Shown here one piece after another: positions 1-5,588 of a stretch of 5,588 bases of DNA; position 1 is the first letter of the stretch, and the number at the start of each line of letters is the position of its first letter. A program made the translations under genes and the position numbers. Source of the stretch: Candidatus Izemoplasma sp. (GTDB lineage Bacteria > Bacillota_I > Bacilli_A > Izemoplasmatales > Izemoplasmataceae); NCBI GenBank assembly GCA_007116205.1, contig SKIY01000050.1:1-5588 (forward strand), read 5' to 3'. The notes beneath the pieces are model-generated. The model did no database searches. It was not told the origin of the DNA and saw only the letters and a program-made list of their open reading frames with translations.

Positions 1-1038
1 GATATTATTACATTCAAAAATCATTTAAAAACATGCGAAGCATCACTTCGGAAAAAACATGACGAGAAGTTCATTAACAAAATGTTAGATCCGTTACACA
101 TACTTAAAGAAAATAAAATGTTTTGGAATGGCAATACCGAAGCAATCGCTATTTTCGCCTCTTTAAAACAATACGTTGTTTTTAGACTCAATAAAGCTGT
201 TAAAGAAAAAGCAATCGTTGCGGATAGCTTTCATACAAAACCATTGATAAGACATTTTCAAGCACGAGGAACATTTGATGTATTAACGCTAGCACGTCAA
301 ACGTTTGCGCTTTATACATGTAATCAGGATGTATGCCACAAAGTGGAGTTTGATGCAGAGACGCCGGTCACTAAAGAAGACGTTTTAGGCACAGTCGAAG
401 GAGAACAATATCTTTCACATGCATCTTATGGTGGCGCTAGCAGTCACACGATGTATCATGGGCATGAAGACAATAAAGATATTGTTGATAAGGATACTGA
501 ACGCTATTTTCGATATGTTGATCAGTTTATAAATGATCGCTTTTCTAAAGTTACCAAACATCATTTAGTACTGTGGGCATTACATGAACACCACAGTGTG
601 TTCCATAAAATTTCGAAGAACAAATATTTACTTAAAGAAGGCGTTTCACAATCGCATAAAGCTTTAACAGAACCAATTATTCAAAAAGAGGCTTGGAAAG
701 TTGTACAACCGCGACATGAAGAAGAGATTCAAGCAATTGTTCAAAAATATCAGCAAGACCTTTCTAAGAACCTTGCTTCAGACAACATTGATGAAATTGG
801 CAAAAAAATCATTGAAGCGAATATTGATGTTGCCATTATTGCTTCTGATCTATCAATACCAGGTAAGTTAAATACGGATGATGGAACAATCACGCAAGGA
901 TCAATAGATGACCCTATGTATGATGATGTACTTGATGATTTAGCTGAATACACAATAAAACAAGGCGGGTCAGTATTGGTTTTAGATGAAGCGGATATGC
1001 CTACAAATAAAGGTATTGCTGCAATATTTAGATATTAA
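1..1038 (+). CDS. baeRF-type (archaeo-eukaryotic release factor 1-like) protein, 5' end outside window
   Basis: This is probably a bacterial protein related to eRF1/Pelota, a group proposed from comparative genomics to act on stalled ribosomes or peptidyl-tRNA; that role is not shown here. The ATG at 82 is the first in frame, but the frame is open back to base 1. The extra residues (FKNHLKTCEASLRKKH before that ATG) look like the usual N-terminal helix of the family, and no good Shine-Dalgarno precedes 82, so the gene most likely starts outside the window. Numbering from the ATG at 82, family-like marks are FWNGNTEAIAIFAS (14-27), a KPL segment after the first domain (53-55), a loop HGHEDNKD (126-133) followed by an amphipathic helix ERYFRYVDQFI (140-150), a helical middle around 200-250, and the C-terminal ending GIAAIFRY (311-318). 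The loop sits where release factors carry their catalytic GGQ, but reads HGHE. There are no signal peptide or membrane segments. Family assignment is from recalled patterns; the exact baeRF subfamily is uncertain. Confidence 0.72.
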   Translation, partial: DIITFKNHLKTCEASLRKKHDEKFINKMLDPLHILKENKMFWNGNTEAIAIFASLKQYVVFRLNKAVKEKAIVADSFHTKPLIRHFQARGTFDVLTLARQTFALYTCNQDVCHKVEFDAETPVTKEDVLGTVEGEQYLSHASYGGASSHTMYHGHEDNKDIVDKDTERYFRYVDQFINDRFSKVTKHHLVLWALHEHHSVFHKISKNKYLLKEGVSQSHKALTEPIIQKEAWKVVQPRHEEEIQAIVQKYQQDLSKNLASDNIDEIGKKIIEANIDVAIIASDLSIPGKLNTDDGTITQGSIDDPMYDDVLDDLAEYTIKQGGSVLVLDEADMPTNKGIAAIFRY

Positions 1039-1142
1039 TACTTTATTGAAGAAAATACTTTTGTTTATGGAAGCTACAGTCTTTAATCTATAATTAAAAG
1101 ATAATTTTACGAGTGGATATATATCAAATTCCGTATGTGGGT

Positions 1143-1174
1143 AAGCCGATTTGTTCATTGCAAATCGGCTTTTT
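1143..1174 (+). terminator. Rho-independent terminator after the baeRF-type gene
   Basis: There is a perfect 11-bp stem, AAGCCGATTTG (1143-1153) pairing with CAAATCGGCTT (1161-1171). It has a 7-base loop and is followed directly by a T-run to 1174. It lies about 105 bases after the stop at 1036-1038 and before the next promoter, so it should end transcription of the upstream gene and insulate the glycosidase. The opposite strand has no comparable T-run after the stem, so it is directional. Confidence 0.88.
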
Positions 1175-1205
1175 ATATGATTTTTAAAGAACATAAAACA
1201 ATCTA

Positions 1206-1214
1206 TGCTATAAT
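1206..1214 (+). promoter_or_regulatory. Extended -10 promoter of the GH3 gene
   Basis: TGCTATAAT is a consensus sigma-A -10 hexamer (1209-1214) with the TGn extension (1206-1208). No good -35 lies about 17 bases upstream (region 1184-1191 is A-rich, TTAAAGAA), which is typical of extended -10 promoters. Transcription would start near 1221, giving a leader of roughly 30 bases before the TTG start. It is the only consensus promoter between the terminator and the gene. Confidence 0.72.
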
Positions 1215-1219
1215 AAAAT

Positions 1220-1233
1220 CGAAAACGTTTTAG
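1220..1233 (+). promoter_or_regulatory. LacI-family/CcpA-like operator
   Basis: CGAAAACGTTTTAG contains the perfect palindrome AAAACGTTTT (1222-1231) centred on CG, the usual architecture of LacI-family operators. Against the CcpA cre consensus TGWAANCGNTNWCA it matches at the central positions but differs at the first and the last two bases. That leaves either a weak cre or a site for a local LacI-type sugar repressor. It overlaps the predicted transcription start, where a bound repressor would block initiation. The position and the downstream glycosidase support control by sugar availability; the regulator is not in the window. Confidence 0.55.
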
Positions 1234-1241
1234 TATAAATT

Positions 1242-1247
1242 GGAGGG
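1242..1247 (+). promoter_or_regulatory. Shine-Dalgarno that fixes the TTG start of the GH3 gene
   Basis: GGAGGG lies 6 bases before the TTG at 1254-1256. No in-frame ATG or GTG lies at a suitable distance, and the first internal ATG would remove the conserved DGPHGVR segment, so the TTG start is well supported. Confidence 0.8.
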
Positions 1248-1253
1248 TTATCA

Positions 1254-3458
1254 TTGAAAAAAATACCAATTGAAGAAAAAATTAAATTAACTAGTGGACA
1301 GGGCAACTGGCATTTGTTTGAAAGTGACTATTTAAAGGGTCGAAAAATTAATGTCGCAGATGGACCACACGGTGTTAGAGTGTATGGAAAACCTGTAAAT
1401 GATGGCGATTTTTTAAGTAAAAGACATTTAGAAGCTACAACCCTATTTCCGAGCGCCTCAGCAATGGCTTCGACATGGAATCGGTCTTTAATCGAAGCGG
1501 CGGGAAAAACGATTGGAAAGGAATGTCGGTATCATCAAGTGGATGTCCTTCTTGGTCCTGGTATGAACTTAAAGCGAAGCCCGCTTGGCGGACGCAATTT
1601 TGAGTATTACAGTGAAGATCCATATTTGACCAGTGAAATCGGACAGTATTTTGTAAAAGGCGTTCAGTCAGAACAAATCGGGGCATGCATTAAACATTTT
1701 GGGTTGAATGAACAAGAAACGATGCGTCGTTTTGTTGATGTGAAGATAGATGAACGCACCATGCATGAAATGTATCTATATCCTTTTTATAAAGTTATAA
1801 AAAAAGCTAATCCTTGGATGGTTATGAGCAGCTATAATAAATTAAACGGTACTTATGCTTCAGAATCTTCATATTTACTCCAAGATGTACTTCGTAAACA
1901 GTGGAGTTATGATGGTGTGGTTATTTCTGATTGGGGAGCGATACAAGATAAAGTGAAATCCATTAAAAACGGTATGAATATTGAAATGCCTGGACCCTCT
2001 TCATTTAATCAAACTGTCAAAAACGCATTAAACGATAATACACTAACAGCAGAAGAACTTGACAATAGCTTAAAACCATTGTTTGACTTACATGAAAAGG
2101 TAGAAAAAATTGAAAAATTGAAACATATCGATTTAGAGAAACATCATTCGGTTGCAAGAAAAGTTGCGCGTGAAGCCATCGTTTTATTAGAAAATGATGG
2201 GGTTTTACCAATAAAAAATAATGATCAATTGGTTGGAATTATAGGTCAGTTTGCAAAAAAACCTAGAATAAATGGTGGCGGTAGTGCAACTGTTAAACCT
2301 TATAAACAAGAAATACCATTTGATGCATTTACCAAAGTATTTCCAAAACATTTATATGCGGATGGATATCAAGAAAACGACACAACAGATACGCTTTTAG
2401 CTGAGGCTGTAAACGTTGCACGCGAAAGTGAACTCGTCTTTTTCTTTACAGGAACAACGGATGCGATTGAAACCGAAGGAAAAGATCGCGATCACATGCT
2501 TTTACCAAAGGGACATCTTGAAGTTTTTGAAGCGATTCGCAAGGTGAATGATAATATTGTCGTTATTTTAAGCAATGGGAGTGCACTTGACTTACGTGCA
2601 TTACGGCCGTATAGTCGAGCCATCTTAGAAACATGGTTTCTAGGCGGTGCGGCTGCAAATGCAATAGTGGATATTGTGACGGGTCGCATTAGTCCTAGTG
2701 GAAGACTCCAAGAAACATTTCCGTTAAAACTAGAACACACCCCACATTACGGCACCTTTCCACCACTAGTAAATGTCGATTACCATCACGATTTAATCAT
2801 GAATGGATATCGTTACTATGATACCCATGACTATGAAGTCTTGTATCCATTTGGGTATGGATTAAGCTATGCAGATATTGTCTATAAAGATATCTCGTGG
2901 TTGAAAAATCCATCCAGTGACAAAGCTTTCGTTACAGTCAATGTCACTTTAGAAAACCGCAGTAATATTGATGCTTATGAAACAGTTCAAGTTTATGTTG
3001 GTACAAAAATAAGGTATTTAATTAAACCGCAAAAAGAATTAAAAGGGTTCGAAAAAATATGGTTAAAAGCGAATGAAACAAAAACAATTACGATTGAACT
3101 ACCATTAGAAGCATTTGAAACCTATGATGAAAAACATCATGGTTATGTTATATATAACGGTACTTACAAGGTGAGTATAGGGCGACATAGTCGAGAAATA
3201 TATGACACGTATCAAGTTGAAGTATCACACCAAAATAGATATGAACCGCGCATCACTTTTGATTATCCTGTTAGATTTTTAGAACTTTACTATCCAGAAT
3301 GGTTTACTTATATTGAGAAAAATTATAGAAAACTTTGGTGGCATGAAAAAGAAGAGCCGATTTGGCGTATCCTTGATCGATATAAACGGCATAACAATGT
3401 AACTGAAAAAGCAATGGAAGATTTGATTAAGCAAATTAAAGAAGATATTAAAACATGA
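1254..3458 (+). CDS. Glycoside hydrolase family 3, beta-glucosidase type, cytoplasmic
   Basis: This enzyme should remove non-reducing terminal beta-glucosyl (or related) residues by a retaining mechanism. The (beta/alpha)8 barrel spans about 1-285 and contains DGPHGVR (36-42), GGRNFEYYSEDP (112-123), KHF (147-149), R158, SSYN (192-195) and VVISDWGA (222-229), where D226 is the expected nucleophile. The alpha/beta sandwich (about 300-540) carries EGKDR (408-412), with E408 the likely acid/base (E406 less likely), then SPSGRLQETFP and YPFGYGLSY. A fibronectin-III-like domain follows (about 555-650, with VQVYVG and KELKGF). There is no PA14 insertion. After it comes an unusual aromatic-rich tail of about 85 residues. 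Length (734) suits three-domain bacterial GH3 enzymes. No signal peptide is seen, so it acts on imported or phosphate-free intracellular glycosides. It is monocistronic, with its own promoter, operator and terminator; no sugar transporter is adjacent. The natural substrate (cellobiose, gentiobiose, plant glucoside, xyloside) cannot be told from sequence. Confidence 0.93.
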   Translation: MKKIPIEEKIKLTSGQGNWHLFESDYLKGRKINVADGPHGVRVYGKPVNDGDFLSKRHLEATTLFPSASAMASTWNRSLIEAAGKTIGKECRYHQVDVLLGPGMNLKRSPLGGRNFEYYSEDPYLTSEIGQYFVKGVQSEQIGACIKHFGLNEQETMRRFVDVKIDERTMHEMYLYPFYKVIKKANPWMVMSSYNKLNGTYASESSYLLQDVLRKQWSYDGVVISDWGAIQDKVKSIKNGMNIEMPGPSSFNQTVKNALNDNTLTAEELDNSLKPLFDLHEKVEKIEKLKHIDLEKHHSVARKVAREAIVLLENDGVLPIKNNDQLVGIIGQFAKKPRINGGGSATVKPYKQEIPFDAFTKVFPKHLYADGYQENDTTDTLLAEAVNVARESELVFFFTGTTDAIETEGKDRDHMLLPKGHLEVFEAIRKVNDNIVVILSNGSALDLRALRPYSRAILETWFLGGAAANAIVDIVTGRISPSGRLQETFPLKLEHTPHYGTFPPLVNVDYHHDLIMNGYRYYDTHDYEVLYPFGYGLSYADIVYKDISWLKNPSSDKAFVTVNVTLENRSNIDAYETVQVYVGTKIRYLIKPQKELKGFEKIWLKANETKTITIELPLEAFETYDEKHHGYVIYNGTYKVSIGRHSREIYDTYQVEVSHQNRYEPRITFDYPVRFLELYYPEWFTYIEKNYRKLWWHEKEEPIWRILDRYKRHNNVTEKAMEDLIKQIKEDIKT

Positions 3459-3591
3459 ACAAACACGCTTTACGACTCAATTAGGGTTAAAAAGGTATAG
3501 TATGTTATCCGATGTGTTATCGAGACGCAAGGTCAGTAAGTTGCAGTCGATGTAGAATATCCTAGAGCCAACTAATATATAAAAACAGCAT
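3459..3591. other. Convergent intergenic stretch with no gene
   Basis: I see no supported gene between the GH3 stop and the nested palindrome; the longest ATG-started frame here is about 17 codons without a ribosome binding site. A modest hairpin is possible: ATCGA (3519-3523) with TCGAT (3547-3551), and inside it GCAA (3527-3530) with TTGC (3541-3544). It has no T-run, so it is not a terminator. It would form part of the GH3 mRNA 3' end. Confidence 0.5.
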
Positions 3592-3693
3592 TATAAGCAC
3601 TTGGTAGTATGTAAAACACACTTTCAATGAGTAACCCACACATTATGCGTGGATATGACTCTTTTGAAAGTGTGTTTTTTTGAAGTGCTTATA
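3592..3693. repeat. 102-bp nested palindromic element
   Basis: The outer arms are perfect 11-bp inverted repeats, TATAAGCACTT (3592-3602) and AAGTGCTTATA (3683-3693). Inside sits a perfect 15-bp inverted repeat, AAAACACACTTTCAA (3613-3627) with TTGAAAGTGTGTTTT (3664-3678). Within that, GAGT (3629-3632) pairs with ACTC (3658-3661) and CCAC (3636-3639) with GTGG (3649-3652). The whole element can fold into one long interrupted hairpin. A terminator explains the inner stem but not the outer arms, so a small non-coding mobile palindrome (MITE or REP-like) is possible. The outer arms begin and end with TA, but a target duplication cannot be distinguished from the repeat itself. Confidence 0.6.
3613..3681 (+). 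terminator. Intrinsic terminator of the GH3 gene, probably bidirectional
   Basis: The perfect 15-bp stem (3613-3627 with 3664-3678) ends in a run of seven T (3675-3681) on the + strand. Its 36-base apical region is itself partly paired. On the opposite strand the stem ends in only four T before ACATAC, so it may also stop the permease operon coming the other way, less efficiently. It lies about 155 bases past the GH3 stop and about 40 bases past the permease stop. Confidence 0.75.
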
Positions 3694-3720
3694 GTAAAAT
3701 CTATTATAAAACTTAAATCC

Positions 3721-4704
3721 TTATCGCTTACCTTGGTCGTAAATTTGTCCGAGCGCCTTAGGTGCACGACTAGATTTAGAAAATATTGCAAGGACTAAAA
3801 TTGTAGCAACATAAGGTGTCATTCGGTAATAAGCACTTGGAATACCAAGATTATTTAAGAATGGAATATTGGTATAGTATTGTCCAAGTACACGGGTCAA
3901 TCCAAAGAATATAGCACCAACCGCGATGAAATGCGGCTTCCAGTTACCGAATATCAATACTGCAATAGCTAAAAAGCCAAGTCCTGCAACGGTAGGCGCA
4001 TATTCAGTAGAAGTATTTGCGATAAACGTAACGCCACCAATACCAGCTAAAGCCCCTGAGATTGATACTGCTAAAAACCGTAAACGATATATATTGATTC
4101 CTAAAGAATCTGCTGCATGTGGGTTTTCACCACAAGCCCTAATACGTAATCCTAAACGGGTTTTATACATGATAATAATCGTTATGATTAAAATACCAAT
4201 ACCAATTAGTAAACTTGTATACATTTGCGTAAAAAAGATATCACCAATAAAAGGGATGTCTCCCAGTACAGGAAATTTATTTATAATAAATCGCGAGGTA
4301 TAAGAGATTTGTGAACCACCAGTCGGTCGACCATCTATATGACGTTGCGTGGTTCGAGCGACAAAAACAACAAAAGATACAGCAAATAAGTTTAATGCAG
4401 TTGCACTAATAATTTGATCGGATTTCATGTAAATTGAAGCCCAAGCATGAAGCATAGAATAGATAGCGCCTGTTATTGCACCAATAAGGATGGCCGCAAT
4501 ATAAATTAATTGGACATTCATATCTGTGTTTCGTTCTAAAGTTTGAACCATCCAAATACCAAAAAAACCACCAACTAGCATTATTCCTTCCAATGCGATA
4601 TTCGTAACGCCACTTCGTTCCGAAAAGAGTCCACCTAAAGCGACTATCAACAAAGGAATTGCGACTATAAATGTCGATTGCATAATTTCATAAAATACAG
4701 TCAT
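3721..4704 (-). CDS. nupQ: Nucleoside-type ABC transporter permease, NupQ/YufQ-like
   Basis: This is one of two membrane subunits of a BmpA/Nup-type ABC importer (BPD_transp_2 superfamily). Characterised relatives take up nucleosides (guanosine system of Bacillus subtilis, BmpA-NupABC of Lactococcus). The N-terminus has the family signature LGGLFSERSGVTNIALEG (23-40). The cytoplasmic coupling region follows as RACGENPHAADSLGINIYR (189-207), then the glycine-rich segment SGALAGIGG (216-224). About eight or nine hydrophobic segments are visible, roughly 10-27, 37-54, 66-85, 98-116, 162-180, 208-228, 243-275 and 296-309. At 327 residues it is full length for the family. Its ATG overlaps the stop of the upstream permease by one base (TAATG), implying translational coupling, and it is the last gene of the operon. 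The family is clear; nucleoside specificity is inferred, because the permeases alone do not fix the ligand. Confidence 0.9.
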   Translation of the reverse strand: MTVFYEIMQSTFIVAIPLLIVALGGLFSERSGVTNIALEGIMLVGGFFGIWMVQTLERNTDMNVQLIYIAAILIGAITGAIYSMLHAWASIYMKSDQIISATALNLFAVSFVVFVARTTQRHIDGRPTGGSQISYTSRFIINKFPVLGDIPFIGDIFFTQMYTSLLIGIGILIITIIIMYKTRLGLRIRACGENPHAADSLGINIYRLRFLAVSISGALAGIGGVTFIANTSTEYAPTVAGLGFLAIAVLIFGNWKPHFIAVGAIFFGLTRVLGQYYTNIPFLNNLGIPSAYYRMTPYVATILVLAIFSKSSRAPKALGQIYDQGKR

Positions 4705-5588
4705 TAGTTATCCTCCTCCACACTAGCATCCTTTGCTTTTGCTTTGAAGAGGGCTTTAACTTTATCTTTATTTCTTCGAATAACGATTTGTAAGGTTGCA
4801 GAAATTGCAGTGGCGTAAATGATAACACCGATAATCATATTGGATATTTCAGGGACGAAGTGGGGTTGCATATAGTTCCCACCTTGTTTAATATGGCTTA
4901 AAACAATCCCTGCAATAATTGCCCCAATAGGCTCACCAAGCCCAAGTAAAGCAACCGATATTCCTTCAAAACCTTCTGCAAATATCTCAACTGAGGTTGG
5001 AATGGTTTTTCCAATATTAGAGTATAACAAAGCGCCAGCCAAACCAGCAATCGCACCTGATATCGCCATCGAAACAATTATATTGCGTTTAGTATTCATC
5101 CCTGCATATTGGCTACCTTGCATATTAAACCCAGAAGCCCGCAACTGAAATCCCAAAGTAGTTTTATACAAAATAATGTGTGCTATAATACCGACGACTA
5201 TTGCGATTAAAAAGCCTATAGTTAACTGTGAAGTCGATCCCAATACACCTCTTAATAAGTGTGGAATTTGAGCAGAGGATTGAATGTTTCTTGACCCCCC
5301 TTGGGTGAACGGGTTCAATATATTCCTGTTAACTAAGTGTACCAATAAACTGGCTGCAATCCAGTTTAACATTATCGAGACTACGACTTCATTAACGTTT
5401 CGGAAGGCTTTTAATATACCAGGAATCAACCCCCAAAACATGCCTGCAAGGGTTCCAAGGAAGATAGCGACCATCCAATGAATTGGAGCAGGTAAAGACC
5501 ATAATACACCGACATGTGCAGTCACATATGCAGCAACCATCATCTGCCCAGAAGCACCGATGTTAAACAGTCCAGTACGAAAAGCGAA
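4704..5588 (-). CDS. nupP: Nucleoside-type ABC transporter permease, NupP/YufP-like, 5' end outside window
   Basis: This is the partner membrane subunit of the same importer. An ATG exists at 5543-5541, but the frame stays open to the window edge and the 15 codons before it read FAFRTGLFNIGASGQ, the conserved TGLFNIG...GQ segment of this family. The true start therefore lies outside, and roughly 50-70 N-terminal residues are missing compared with the usual length near 350. Numbering from the internal ATG, NEVVVSIMLNWIA (51-63), LRASGFNMQGSQYAGM (134-149) and the glycine-rich SGAIAGLAGA (162-171) mark the core; the RASGFN...YAGM stretch is the expected cytoplasmic loop that meets the ATPase. 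Hydrophobic segments alternate through to about 255, followed by a lysine-rich and acidic C-terminal tail (256-279) that should be cytoplasmic. In related operons the lipoprotein gene and the two-domain ATPase gene precede this one. Nucleoside specificity is inferred from the family. Confidence 0.87.
   Translation of the reverse strand, partial: FAFRTGLFNIGASGQMMVAAYVTAHVGVLWSLPAPIHWMVAIFLGTLAGMFWGLIPGILKAFRNVNEVVVSIMLNWIAASLLVHLVNRNILNPFTQGGSRNIQSSAQIPHLLRGVLGSTSQLTIGFLIAIVVGIIAHIILYKTTLGFQLRASGFNMQGSQYAGMNTKRNIIVSMAISGAIAGLAGALLYSNIGKTIPTSVEIFAEGFEGISVALLGLGEPIGAIIAGIVLSHIKQGGNYMQPHFVPEISNMIIGVIIYATAISATLQIVIRRNKDKVKALFKAKAKDASVEEDN
4712..4719 (-). promoter_or_regulatory. Shine-Dalgarno of the NupQ-like permease gene
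   Basis: GGAGGAGG on the minus strand lies 7 bases before the ATG at 4704-4702, inside the last codons of the upstream permease. It supports this start and shows that the second permease can also be initiated on its own despite the one-base overlap. Confidence 0.8.

Noticed and set aside
37..51. Small hairpin CGAAG/CTTCG near the left edge
   Set aside because: It lies inside the open coding frame, is short and has no T-run, so there is no reason to call it a terminator.
82..84. ATG at 82 as the true start of the baeRF-type gene
   Set aside because: The frame is open to base 1, the upstream residues look like the family's N-terminal helix, and there is no Shine-Dalgarno at a proper distance.
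1254..3458. Functional link between the GH3 enzyme and the nucleoside importer (for example as a nucleoside hydrolase)
   Set aside because: The GH3 catalytic residues are those of a beta-glucosidase type enzyme, the units are convergent with a terminator between them, and nothing suggests co-regulation.
3502..3555. A 17-codon frame beginning ATG TTA TCC
   Set aside because: There is no ribosome binding site, it is very short and it has no recognisable similarity.
3521..3562. Similarity of GACGCAAGG to part of a cyclic-di-GMP (GEMM) riboswitch
   Set aside because: The other conserved GEMM segments are missing, and the site lies downstream of a gene between convergent units, where a riboswitch would have nothing to control.
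3926..4303. A 125-codon open frame on the + strand opposite the NupQ-like gene
   Set aside because: It lies wholly antisense to a well-conserved permease; its composition is a shadow of the membrane-protein codons, and there is no ribosome binding site or recognisable family.
5541..5543. ATG at 5543-5541 (minus) as the true start of the NupP-like permease
   Set aside because: The upstream in-frame codons encode the conserved TGLFNIG...GQ segment, so the gene continues past the window edge.

Overview
The window suggests an AT-rich Gram-positive bacterium of the Bacillota (Bacilli, Erysipelotrichia or a relative that uses the standard code). This rests on strong GGAGG-type ribosome binding sites, a TTG start, an extended -10 promoter, the gene families present, and tryptophan being written TGG throughout with no in-frame TGA. 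The last point argues against a code-4 mollicute. I cannot name the genus.

Layout: (1) Positions 1-1038 (+) hold the 3' part of a gene for a protein of the bacterial archaeo-eukaryotic release factor-like (baeRF) group. Its frame is open to the left edge, so the true start lies outside the window. (2) Positions 1039-1253 hold a strong intrinsic terminator (1143-1174), then a promoter (extended -10 at 1206-1214) with a LacI/CcpA-like palindrome at its start site. (3) Positions 1254-3458 (+) encode a complete cytoplasmic GH3 beta-glucosidase-type enzyme of 734 residues with a TTG start. (4) Positions 3459-3720 form a convergent intergenic region with a 102-bp nested palindrome (3592-3693), whose inner 15-bp stem and T-run form a terminator. 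(5) Positions 3721-5588 (-) hold the last two genes of a nucleoside-type ABC importer operon. These are two BPD_transp_2 permeases like NupP/NupQ (YufP/YufQ), overlapping by one base; the upstream one runs off the right edge.

The three transcription units look functionally separate: translation or ribosome rescue, intracellular glycoside hydrolysis under probable sugar-responsive control, and nucleoside uptake. The binding lipoprotein and ATPase of the importer should lie beyond the right edge. I see no convincing new multi-gene system. The items most worth a second look are the nested palindrome at 3592-3693, the altered loop of the baeRF protein, and the aromatic C-terminal extension of the GH3 enzyme.
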